From a virus, in IMG/VR virus record IMGVR_UViG_3300037502_001706, positions 1 through 34,843 of that record: 34,843 nucleotides of DNA; one strand, written 5' to 3'. The notes under the pieces are model-generated. The model was not told the DNA's origin and ran no database searches. It saw only the letters and a list, made by a program, of their open reading frames with translations. The position numbers were made by a program, and so were the translations under genes. Below are positions 16,679 to 22,275 of the stretch, in pieces. How positions within the stretch are numbered: position 1 is the stretch's first letter; each line of letters begins with the position of its first letter.

Positions 16679-17025
16679 TTACTGTGGCCGACCGACTCAA
16701 TGGTGATGGCATCCTGACCGACAACCTGCGGCCCGGCTCGCGCGAGTTCCTCGACATCCTCGACGAGATCCGCGCGCTCCACCTTCGGAAGACAAAGGAT
16801 TACGGCGCAGACGAGGACGCCCTGGCGAACATTCGCAACTCCGCCGATGTCATCAACGTGCCGGCCTACGCGGGCTGCGTGCTCCGCATGAGCGACAAGA
16901 TGCACCGGCTGCGGTCGTTCTTTCGCCGTGGTGAAGTCGAGTTCGACGGCGTGGAAGACACGCTGCTGGACCTCGCGGCGTATTCGATCATCGCCCTGGT
17001 GCTGTACCGGGAGAGCGTGGAGTGA
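16675..17025 (+). CDS. DUF1599/Nmad1-like protein
   Basis: 116 residues, ATG 16675 overlapping the previous stop. The signature LHLRKTKDYGADEDALANIR and the later VLRMSDKMHRLRSFFRR with a helix EDTLLDLAAYSIIALVLY resemble DUF1599, also named nucleotide modification associated domain 1. Family knowledge links it to phage DNA or nucleotide modification, without a proven reaction; it shares a look with MazG-type nucleotide pyrophosphatases. The neighbour is a phosphoesterase. Confidence 0.7.
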   Translation: MITVADRLNGDGILTDNLRPGSREFLDILDEIRALHLRKTKDYGADEDALANIRNSADVINVPAYAGCVLRMSDKMHRLRSFFRRGEVEFDGVEDTLLDLAAYSIIALVLYRESVE

Positions 17026-17219
17026 TGCCCCGCGTGCCCTACACCGAAGACGAAGCCCAGGAAGCGTGGCTCTGGGTGAACCGACACGGGCCGAGCAACT
17101 CGTGGACGGCGACCAACGGCACGGCGGCACGCATGATCGGGCGACTGCTCGAAGAGCGAGAGCGACTGCTGGTGATGCTTGCGGCGAGGGATAACCTCGC
17201 ACGACCAGCGGAACAGTGA
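17025..17219 (+). CDS. Small hypothetical protein
   Basis: 64 residues from ATG 17025, overlapping the previous stop. It has SYNE-like aromatic start PYTEDEAQEAWLWVNRHGPS, then helix RMIGRLLEERERLLVMLAAR. No family is recognised. It is the last gene of the rightward late operon before a strong hairpin. Confidence 0.5.
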   Translation: MPRVPYTEDEAQEAWLWVNRHGPSNSWTATNGTAARMIGRLLEERERLLVMLAARDNLARPAEQ

Positions 17220-17233
17220 GCCGGGCGGCAGTT

Positions 17234-17272
17234 GAGCGGCGCGGGTTTTTCTTCCTTTCGCCCGCGCCGCTC
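17234..17272. terminator. Bidirectional hairpin between convergent operons
   Basis: GAGCGGCGCGGG (17234-17245) pairs perfectly with CCCGCGCCGCTC (17261-17272) across a 15-base T-rich loop. The rightward late operon ends at 17219 and the leftward integrase operon ends at 17281, so the hairpin sits between convergent genes. It lacks a classic T tract after the stem, though the strong stem is typical for high-GC terminators. Confidence 0.7.
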
Positions 17273-17280
17273 CTGCCTGC

Positions 17281-17673
17281 TCATTGCCCGCCAAAGAAGC
17301 CCCAGCCATAGCCAGCCTTGAACTTCCGCATGGCGTGGCCGATGACCTCATCGGGCACTTCAAGTTCTTGGCAGGCTGCGATCGCGTACGGGTCCAGCTC
17401 CGGCTCGTTGAGTTTGGCCAGGCCGCTGGCCTTGTAATGCATGCCAAGCGCATAGCCAGCCTGAAAGGCTGCCTTGACCTTTGGGTGTTCGAGATTGGCT
17501 TGCAATGCGTTTAGTCGTTCCTTGAATTCGGCCGCCTGTCGCTCTGCCTCTGGGCTCGGCGCATGGACTTTGCCACAGCCCATGATCTGGTAGGTGAAGG
17601 CGAAGAGCAGGCATGCCGTGACCCAAAGAATGCCAATTCCTCGCCAAGACATGTCGTGCCGATTGTCGCTCAT
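17281..17673 (-). CDS. Small putative lipoprotein downstream of integrase
   Basis: 130 residues on the minus strand, ATG at 17673 behind AAAGGAAC. The N-terminus has charges then a hydrophobic run (IGILWVTACLLFAFTYQIMG) and a lipobox-like IMGC, so it is probably a signal-anchored or lipidated outer protein facing the periplasm. The rest is helical (ERQAAEFKERLNALQANLEH) with Gly-rich ends. It lies 48 bases after the integrase stop and reads with it, so it may be expressed in the lysogen (a moron). Function unknown. Confidence 0.65.
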   Translation of the reverse strand: MSDNRHDMSWRGIGILWVTACLLFAFTYQIMGCGKVHAPSPEAERQAAEFKERLNALQANLEHPKVKAAFQAGYALGMHYKASGLAKLNEPELDPYAIAACQELEVPDEVIGHAMRKFKAGYGWGFFGGQ

Positions 17674-17721
17674 ATGCCGTTCCTTTCAACGCAAAACGCT
17701 ACTGGTGCGAAACTGTTTGGA

Positions 17722-18627
17722 TCAAGTGGATGGCTCGTCTTTGTCGCGTAGGTCGAGCGGCGGCAGGAAGTCGAGGGCCGTGTGCTTCGGCTTCGCAATC
17801 GTCTCGTCAACGTAGTGATCAATCGTAACTTTGGAATCCTTGTGGCCGCAGACGCTCGCGGCTTCCCCGACGCCGGCGGCGGCCGTCACATAACTGGCGT
17901 TACTCTTGCGGAGCGCGTGGAAGCCCCTCGGCTGCACCCCGGCGAGGTGGCAGATCTTGTTGAACTCGTACCACAGGCTCGTCGGATCGCGAGTCCACGG
18001 GAACACCAGATCATTCGGCCCGCGCTCCAGTTTGCGGAGCCATTCCGCCAGTTCCGGCGAGATCGCCCGCCGCAGATCCCGGTCACCGGTCTTGGTCGTC
18101 TCGGCCAGGAAGATCACCGAACGGCCTTCGAGGTCCACCTCGCCCCACCGCAGCTGCTTCACGGCCCCGATGCGGGATGCCGTCTCCCAGCACAGGCGGA
18201 TCATCGCGGCGAAGTAGAGGCCGCCAGGAAGCCCGCAGACGGTCGCGTTGATCTTCAGGGCCGTGCGGATCAATGCCGACACATCGGCCACCCTGTAGGC
18301 CCGTGGAAGCCTCGTAGGGGCTCGCACGGGGGCGACGGTAGGAAACTCTAGGAGTTGCCCGTCTGAGCGGCACCGGCGGACCTTGGCGCAGTAGGACCAC
18401 AGGCAGCACAGGTGGGTGCGATCCTTGCGGACGCTGGCGGCGGACACCTTGGTGCGGCGTGCCGACAGGAACGCCTGGACGACCAGCGGCTGCAGATCGT
18501 CTACGGTGGGATCGCGGCCGAGGGTTTCGCTCCACCGTGTGAGCGTGAGTTGGTATTGCCTCAACGCCTGCGGCTTCAGCGTCCGCAACGGGGCGTACTC
18601 GTTTTGCAGAACATCTCGAAGTAACAT
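17722..18627 (-). CDS. int: Tyrosine recombinase integrase
   Basis: 301 residues on the minus strand, ATG at 18627 behind AAGGAG. All catalytic residues of tyrosine recombinases are visible: R152 (TASRIGAV), K179 (TTKTGD), H237 and R240 (FHALRKSNASY), H262 (CGHKDSKVT) and the nucleophile Y272 (IDHYVD). Residues 1-90 form the core-binding domain. It would join attP and attB during lysogeny. It faces the divergent excisionase-like gene across 167 bases. An attP is likely near the gene, but I could not locate it. Confidence 0.93.
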   Translation of the reverse strand: MLLRDVLQNEYAPLRTLKPQALRQYQLTLTRWSETLGRDPTVDDLQPLVVQAFLSARRTKVSAASVRKDRTHLCCLWSYCAKVRRCRSDGQLLEFPTVAPVRAPTRLPRAYRVADVSALIRTALKINATVCGLPGGLYFAAMIRLCWETASRIGAVKQLRWGEVDLEGRSVIFLAETTKTGDRDLRRAISPELAEWLRKLERGPNDLVFPWTRDPTSLWYEFNKICHLAGVQPRGFHALRKSNASYVTAAAGVGEAASVCGHKDSKVTIDHYVDETIAKPKHTALDFLPPLDLRDKDEPST

Positions 18628-18650
18628 CGTCGTCTCCTTCCTGGGTGCGG

Positions 18651-18667
18651 CAGGTAGTATACACCTG
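18651..18667 (-). promoter_or_regulatory. Palindrome over probable integrase promoter
   Basis: CAGGT-AGTATAC-ACCTG is a 5-bp inverted repeat with seven bases between. It contains, on the minus strand, TATACT as a -10 box about 30 bases before the integrase ATG. A protein bound here would block integrase transcription. No clear -35 box is seen. Confidence 0.5.
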
Positions 18668-18716
18668 TATCCGTTCCCCTATCCTCCACTTGAATCCGTG
18701 ACGCAGGGAAGCCTAC

Positions 18717-18756
18717 GGGGGCCGAGCCCCCAGCGGCAACTGCCGGAAAATGCTGG
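18717..18756. repeat. Nested hairpins in the int-xis intergenic region
   Basis: GGGGGC-cga-GCCCCC (18717-18731) is a 6-bp stem with a 3-base loop. CCAGC (18730-18734) pairs with GCTGG (18752-18756) around an inner CGGC-AACT-GCCG. They lie between the divergent int and xis promoters, so may insulate them or form part of an attachment or excision site. Their role is undetermined. Confidence 0.45.
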
Positions 18757-18760
18757 CGGT

Positions 18761-18788
18761 TTGACGCCGGTTCCCCAATCGGTACTAT
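18761..18788 (+). promoter_or_regulatory. Promoter of excisionase-like gene with operator O1
   Basis: TTGACG (18761-18766), 16 bases, then TACTAT (18783-18788) is a good sigma70-type promoter. Operator O1 is GGTTCC-CCAATC-GGTACT at 18769-18786. It begins two bases after the -35 and ends inside the -10. Transcription would begin near 18795, which is the ATG itself, so the mRNA is predicted to be leaderless. Confidence 0.75.
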
Positions 18789-18794
18789 TGGGGC

Positions 18795-19031
18795 ATGATC
18801 GCGATGAAGAACGACCAGGGCCGGAAAATGCTTTCCTGCCGGGAAGCGGCCCAGAAATACGGCTGTTCCATGCGGTATATCCGCAAACTCGTGGAGGGCG
18901 GCAAGCTCGAACACGAGGTCGTGGGCGGCTCGTACATGGTGGCCGAGGCCGACGTGACCCGGCTGAAAGCCCAAGTGGCGAAGGGCCAGGGCCGCCACAA
19001 GCCCAAGGCCGAGCGGTTCAAGGAAGGCTGA
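18795..19031 (+). CDS. xis: Excisionase-like MerR/HTH_17 protein
   Basis: 78 residues, ATG 18795. Residues 14-48 (LSCREAAQKYGCSMRYIRKL and then GKLEHEVVGGSYMVAEADV) form a MerR-type winged helix, as in phage excisionases and small DNA-binding proteins (HTH_17). The C-terminus is basic (KAQVAKGQGRHKPKAERFKEG, cited in part). It is divergent from the integrase, the usual place for xis. No Shine-Dalgarno sequence is present; the promoter geometry predicts a leaderless start. It could also act as a regulator rather than an excisionase. Confidence 0.7.
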   Translation: MIAMKNDQGRKMLSCREAAQKYGCSMRYIRKLVEGGKLEHEVVGGSYMVAEADVTRLKAQVAKGQGRHKPKAERFKEG

Positions 19032-19067
19032 TTCCTAGCCTTCCCCTCCCAGAAAAGATTTTTTCTG
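19022..19067 (+). terminator. Tandem hairpin terminator after xis-like gene
   Basis: GGAAGGCT-gattcct-AGCCTTCC (19022-19044) is a perfect 8-bp stem that overlaps the stop codon. It is followed by CAGAAAA-gatt-TTTTCTG (19050-19067), which contains a run of six T. Together they probably end the xis message before the next promoter, which starts nine bases later. Confidence 0.65.
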
Positions 19068-19075
19068 AACTGCCC

Positions 19076-19103
19076 TTGCAATTGGTTCCGATATGGGTAC
19101 CAT
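19076..19103 (+). promoter_or_regulatory. Promoter of small peptide gene with operator O2
   Basis: TTGCAA (19076-19081), 16 bases, then TACCAT (19098-19103). Operator O2, GGTTCC-GATATG-GGTACC at 19084-19101, begins two bases after the -35 and covers the first four bases of the -10. This is the same geometry as O1 in the xis promoter. The start would be near 19110, giving a leader of about 25 bases. Confidence 0.75.
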
Positions 19104-19134
19104 GCTCGTCAGCAATGCCAAGGAGGGCAACGCA

Positions 19135-19206
19135 ATGAACTGGGAACTGATCGCCGAGTTGATTCTGGTGCTGGTTCGGCTCGTCGCCGCCGGCCAAATT
19201 GATTGA
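19135..19206 (+). CDS. 23-residue hydrophobic peptide, TisB-like in look
   Basis: ATG 19135 follows AAGGAGGG (19120-19127) by seven bases, an ideal ribosome site, and stops at TGA 19204-19206. The peptide starts MNWELIAELIL and continues with a Val/Leu-rich helix carrying a single Arg (residue 15), then ends near Ala-Gly-Gln-Ile-Asp. A single amphipathic or membrane-spanning helix is likely. By memory, E. coli TisB begins MNLVDIAILIL, so the first eleven residues look alike; homology is not claimed. It has its own operator-controlled promoter. It could be a toxin-like membrane peptide, a small holin-like or regulatory peptide. Confidence 0.6.
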   Translation: MNWELIAELILVLVRLVAAGQID

Positions 19207-19259
19207 CAAATGGTTCCGCTTTGGGAACCGCTTGACAGTTGTTCACTCATCAATACATT
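19203..19259 (+). promoter_or_regulatory. Operator O3 and early operon promoter
   Basis: Operator O3, GGTTCC-GCTTTG-GGAACC at 19212-19229, is a perfect palindrome in its 6-bp arms. Two bases later comes a strong promoter: TTGACA (19232-19237), 16 bases, TACATT (19254-19259). Another TTGACA (19203-19208) lies three bases before O3 but has no good -10. This promoter would drive the small gene at 19294 and the recT operon. Confidence 0.75.
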
Positions 19260-19293
19260 ACCGCCCCCACCCCCAAACGGAGCCACTAATCAA

Positions 19294-19518
19294 ATGTTCA
19301 CCACTGACCCCCATGAGAAGGAATACTTCGCCGCGGTGGCGGGGATGGACGATCACACGCCGAGCCCCGCCAGCCTGCCCGCCGAGGGCGACTTCGTGAG
19401 CGGGTGCAGTGGCGGCAAGCGTTGGAGCGGGCGCGTCGAGTGGATCGACGGCGACCGCATGACCATCGACGTGGGCGGCGGCTGGGTGGCCGTCAGCGTT
19501 CACGACATCACGCACTGA
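19294..19518 (+). CDS. Small early protein
   Basis: 75 residues from ATG 19294, behind a GGAG about eleven bases upstream. It begins FTTDPHEKEYFAAVAGMDDH, then a beta-rich part (GKRWSGRVEWIDGDRMTIDV, GGGWVAVSVHDITH). It looks like a small SH3- or OB-like fold. I prefer this start over an upstream GTG because the promoter -10 lies between them, so only the ATG is on the mRNA. First gene of the early operon. Function unknown. Confidence 0.6.
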   Translation: MFTTDPHEKEYFAAVAGMDDHTPSPASLPAEGDFVSGCSGGKRWSGRVEWIDGDRMTIDVGGGWVAVSVHDITH

Positions 19519-19529
19519 GAGACACGGAG

Positions 19530-19544
19530 CCCGGTGGAACCGGG
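19530..19544 (+). repeat. Hairpin between small early gene and recT
   Basis: CCCGGT-gga-ACCGGG is a perfect 6-bp stem with a 3-base loop, twelve bases after a stop codon. It lacks a T tract, so it may tune read-through or mRNA stability rather than end transcription. Confidence 0.4.
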
Positions 19545-19620
19545 TAAGCCACGGAAGGGAACCAACCGGCAAGGCAGGACGCGGAGCCGGTTTCACATCA
19601 CGCAACGAAAGGGACGCGAC

Positions 19621-20469
19621 ATGAGCACGGAAATCAGCACAAACACGGCACCAGCGAGAGGGTTGGCTCTCGCCTCGCAGGAGGAGCCATCTTTCGGTTC
19701 TCTCGTCAGCATGGGCGATGCCCTGCGTCGTACCGGCTTTTTGCCGAGCCACATCAAGGACGGCGTTTCGTTCGCTGCGATTGTCTTGATGGGCCGCGAG
19801 CTCGGCATGGGGACGATGGCTGCCTGCCGAAAGCTCCAAGTCATCAAAGGCACCGTTACGGAGCGGGCCGACTCGCAGTTGGCGCGGTTTAAGTCGTGCG
19901 GCGGACGGGCTCAGTTCAAGGAACTGACGGAGGCTAAGGCAGTCGTCTGGCTGCGGCACCCCAACGGCGACGAGCACGTCGAGACGTTCACGATGGAGGA
20001 CGCCAAGCGGGCTGGCCTGGCGTCGAATGACAACTACGCCAAGCACCCGAAGGCCATGCTTCGCAGCCGGGCGATAACGGCGGGGCTCAAGAGCCTCGGC
20101 TGGGAAGGTTCGGTTGGCATCTACGATCCAGACGAGATTTCGGACCAAACGCCCGAGCCGGCCCCAGCGGTCAAGGTGACGCAGCCCGAGCCCGTCGTTG
20201 TGCGTCCGAAGTTCAACGACACGCTCGCGACGGAGACGCCGCTGGGCAAGGCGAGGATCGCCGTCAGTCGTGCCACCACCGTCGAGCGGTTGGAGAAGCT
20301 CCGCACCACGGCAGACGAACGCCTCGCGGGCGGCACGTTCACGAAGGACGAGCACAAGAGCCTGTGCGATCTGATCCACGGGAAACTCGACATCCTGCTC
20401 AACGCCGAGGACAGCGGCACCGAGCACTTCGACTCGCAAGAGGTTGCGGCGGAGGCGCACGCCCGATGA
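19621..20469 (+). CDS. recT: RecT-family single-strand annealing protein
   Basis: 282 residues, ATG 19621 behind AAAGGGA. Family features: an early SMGDALRRTGFLPSHI, then SFAAIVLMGRELGMGTMAAC with LQVIKGTVTERADSQLARF, and the hallmark KHPKAMLRSRAITAGLKSLG followed by VGIYDPDEISD. It would anneal single strands during phage replication and recombination. No RecE or lambda-type exonuclease is seen nearby. A later RusA resolvase fits the same pathway. A longer form from GTG 19534 is possible but lacks the ribosome site and would break the N-terminal pattern. Confidence 0.88.
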   Translation: MSTEISTNTAPARGLALASQEEPSFGSLVSMGDALRRTGFLPSHIKDGVSFAAIVLMGRELGMGTMAACRKLQVIKGTVTERADSQLARFKSCGGRAQFKELTEAKAVVWLRHPNGDEHVETFTMEDAKRAGLASNDNYAKHPKAMLRSRAITAGLKSLGWEGSVGIYDPDEISDQTPEPAPAVKVTQPEPVVVRPKFNDTLATETPLGKARIAVSRATTVERLEKLRTTADERLAGGTFTKDEHKSLCDLIHGKLDILLNAEDSGTEHFDSQEVAAEAHAR

Positions 20470-20888
20470 GCCAGCCCATCACCACCTTCGCCTACATCGA
20501 GGAAGAGGCCCGGCACGAGGAGTCGGACATTCGCATGAGCGATCGTCCACCGATTCGGATGCCGGTCTGCGTTCGCGGCGGCGGCTTTCACCCGACGCCG
20601 ATGGCCACGCTCACGCCCGAGCAGGCGAGGGCTGCTGGTTGGGAACTCTACAAGGCACTCGTGGGGATCGACCAGGTGCTCGCCGAGCGCGGGCAACTGA
20701 CCGACGCCGTGATCGTCAACGTTTGGGGCAGCGCCAGGGCCGCCGTCAGACACGCAAGCAAGGCAACAACAGAGGAGCACACCGATGGCGTGGCACGACT
20801 CGTGGGCGCAGATGAAGCAGAAGAGGACAAGCCAGCCGCAGGCGGAAACCCGGCAGACGGGAGCGGTGGCGAAGCGGGAGACGCCTGA
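20466..20888 (+). CDS. Hypothetical early protein
   Basis: 140 residues from ATG 20466, overlapping the recT stop (ATGA). It has an acidic and Pro/Gly-rich C-terminus (DEAEEDKPAAGGNPADGSGG, cited in part) and a central helix MATLTPEQARAAGWELYKAL. It may bind RecT or single-stranded DNA. No family is recognised. A 98-base gap to the next gene holds a CTCGCC/GGCGAG inverted repeat at 20906-20934 with an A-rich loop. Confidence 0.55.
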   Translation: MSQPITTFAYIEEEARHEESDIRMSDRPPIRMPVCVRGGGFHPTPMATLTPEQARAAGWELYKALVGIDQVLAERGQLTDAVIVNVWGSARAAVRHASKATTEEHTDGVARLVGADEAEEDKPAAGGNPADGSGGEAGDA

Positions 20889-20986
20889 ATCCACCGCAGC
20901 GAAGGCTCGCCCAAACAAAAAAACTCCCGGCGAGTGACTTGGCCGGATGCCCCACGAGACGGGGCCAATACACGGAAAGGATTCCT

Positions 20987-21343
20987 ATGAGCGATTACTG
21001 GCCAGAAACGACCGACACGCTGCCGCTGTTCACGCAGCGAGCCCCCGCAGCACGCGGATCGATCACCTCGGCGCAGGCGGCCGACTCGCTCGGGCCGGCA
21101 ACGCTCAACGCCATGCAGCGGCGCGTTCTCGAACTGCTCCAGGCGACGCCCGAGGGGCTGACCGACGAGGAGATGCAGAAGCGGCTGGGGATGAACCCGA
21201 GCACGCAGAGGCCACGGCGGATCGAGCTCGCACGGCGCGGGCTGATCGTCACGAGCGGCACCAGAAAGACCGCGAGCGGGCGGAGTGCGGATGTGTGGAT
21301 GGTGGCGGATAAGGCGTTGGAAACGATTCAAGGAGGTGTGTGA
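20987..21343 (+). CDS. Winged-helix DNA-binding protein
   Basis: 118 residues, ATG 20987 behind GGAAAGGA. The segment TLNAMQRRVLELLQATPEGL and then TDEEMQKRLGMNPSTQRPRR with IELARRGLIVTSGTRKTASG is a classic winged helix: helix-turn-helix plus wing. Small proteins like this occur in replication modules of phages, as regulators or as accessory factors. It overlaps the next gene's ATG (TGATG). Confidence 0.75.
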   Translation: MSDYWPETTDTLPLFTQRAPAARGSITSAQAADSLGPATLNAMQRRVLELLQATPEGLTDEEMQKRLGMNPSTQRPRRIELARRGLIVTSGTRKTASGRSADVWMVADKALETIQGGV

Positions 21344-22275
21344 TGCGTTGGAAGAAGATGCCGGAAGGCAAAGAAAAATACTCGGCGTATCTGTGCAGCC
21401 GGGAGTGGTCAGTTCTCAAGGAGGCCGTGAAGGCCCGCAGCGGCGGCGTTTGCGAGCGCTGCGAAACAAACCCAATGGATCACGTTCACCACCTGACGTA
21501 CGAGCGGAAGTACGCAGAAAGACTTGAAGATCTGCAGGCGTGCTGCAGGCAGTGCCACGACTTTATCCACGCGAAGTCCGACAACGACCCAGCGGAAAAT
21601 CGCCCAATCGTACTTCCTTGGCGTGGCGAGAGCGTCAAGTCCTTTTATCTCGCCGGAAAGATTACGGGAACAACTTGGCGCGATGCGATCGTCCCGGATT
21701 GGTCTGAGGAGAATCATTCTTTTGCGTATTGCAGCGCATTCATTGACTACGAAGAATGCAAAACGTGGGCAACGGTGCCGAACGCATGCAGCGCTTGTGG
21801 CGTTAACCTTCATTACACGGGGCCGTGGTGGAGGGACACGAGAGGTGGCGCTGGTGGCCACGGCACGTCCAGCCAGTCGAGGCACCCGCACGGCTACTTT
21901 CTTGACATTGAGTCGCTAAACGATTTCGACCGCTTCTCCTTGTTACCTGACGGCTTTGATGTAAACGCGGCACGCGCCGAAGTATCACAGGCCGTGCGGT
22001 TTGCGGTGGAGGCCGCTGACCTGGTGTTTGCTTGGATCGATGGGCCGGACTGCTACGGGACGATCCTTGAGATTGGCTACGCCAGAGCCCTCGGCAAGGC
22101 CGTCGTCATTGCAATGAGCAATGAATTCGCCGCCACGAAGGCCGCTCACGAAATGTGGCTGGCGACCAAGTGGGGGTACTACATCGAAGCAAAGAGCCCA
22201 GCCGAAGCATGGTCCCACTTCTGGGACTTGGTGGCCGCTGAACAGGAGGCAACCAGTGCCGCACACGCAGGTTGA
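21343..22275 (+). CDS. HNH nuclease fused to nucleoside deoxyribosyltransferase-like domain
   Basis: 310 residues, ATG 21343 behind AAGGAGGTG. Residues 1-80 are an HNH-type domain: CERC at 37-40, DHVHH at 46-50 and CCRQCHDFIH at 67-76. Residues 99 to the end resemble nucleoside 2-deoxyribosyltransferases: FYLAGKIT at 102-109, then a CSAC at 149-152 in an inserted loop, and the catalytic-type glutamate in TILEIGYARALGK (about E243). The family cleaves N-glycosidic bonds in nucleosides, while relatives degrade nucleotides. A fused nuclease suggests work on phage or host DNA. The combination is rare to my knowledge. Confidence 0.75.
   Translation: MRWKKMPEGKEKYSAYLCSREWSVLKEAVKARSGGVCERCETNPMDHVHHLTYERKYAERLEDLQACCRQCHDFIHAKSDNDPAENRPIVLPWRGESVKSFYLAGKITGTTWRDAIVPDWSEENHSFAYCSAFIDYEECKTWATVPNACSACGVNLHYTGPWWRDTRGGAGGHGTSSQSRHPHGYFLDIESLNDFDRFSLLPDGFDVNAARAEVSQAVRFAVEAADLVFAWIDGPDCYGTILEIGYARALGKAVVIAMSNEFAATKAAHEMWLATKWGYYIEAKSPAEAWSHFWDLVAAEQEATSAAHAG

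Noticed and set aside
19210-19293. Longer N-terminus for the small early protein from GTG 19210
   Set aside because: This stretch overlaps operator O3 and the promoter boxes at 19232-19259, so it would not be on the mRNA.
20906-20934. CTCGCC/GGCGAG hairpin with A-rich loop as a terminator
   Set aside because: Six base pairs only, a 17-base loop and no T tract downstream on the plus strand. Left as an unassigned inverted repeat.
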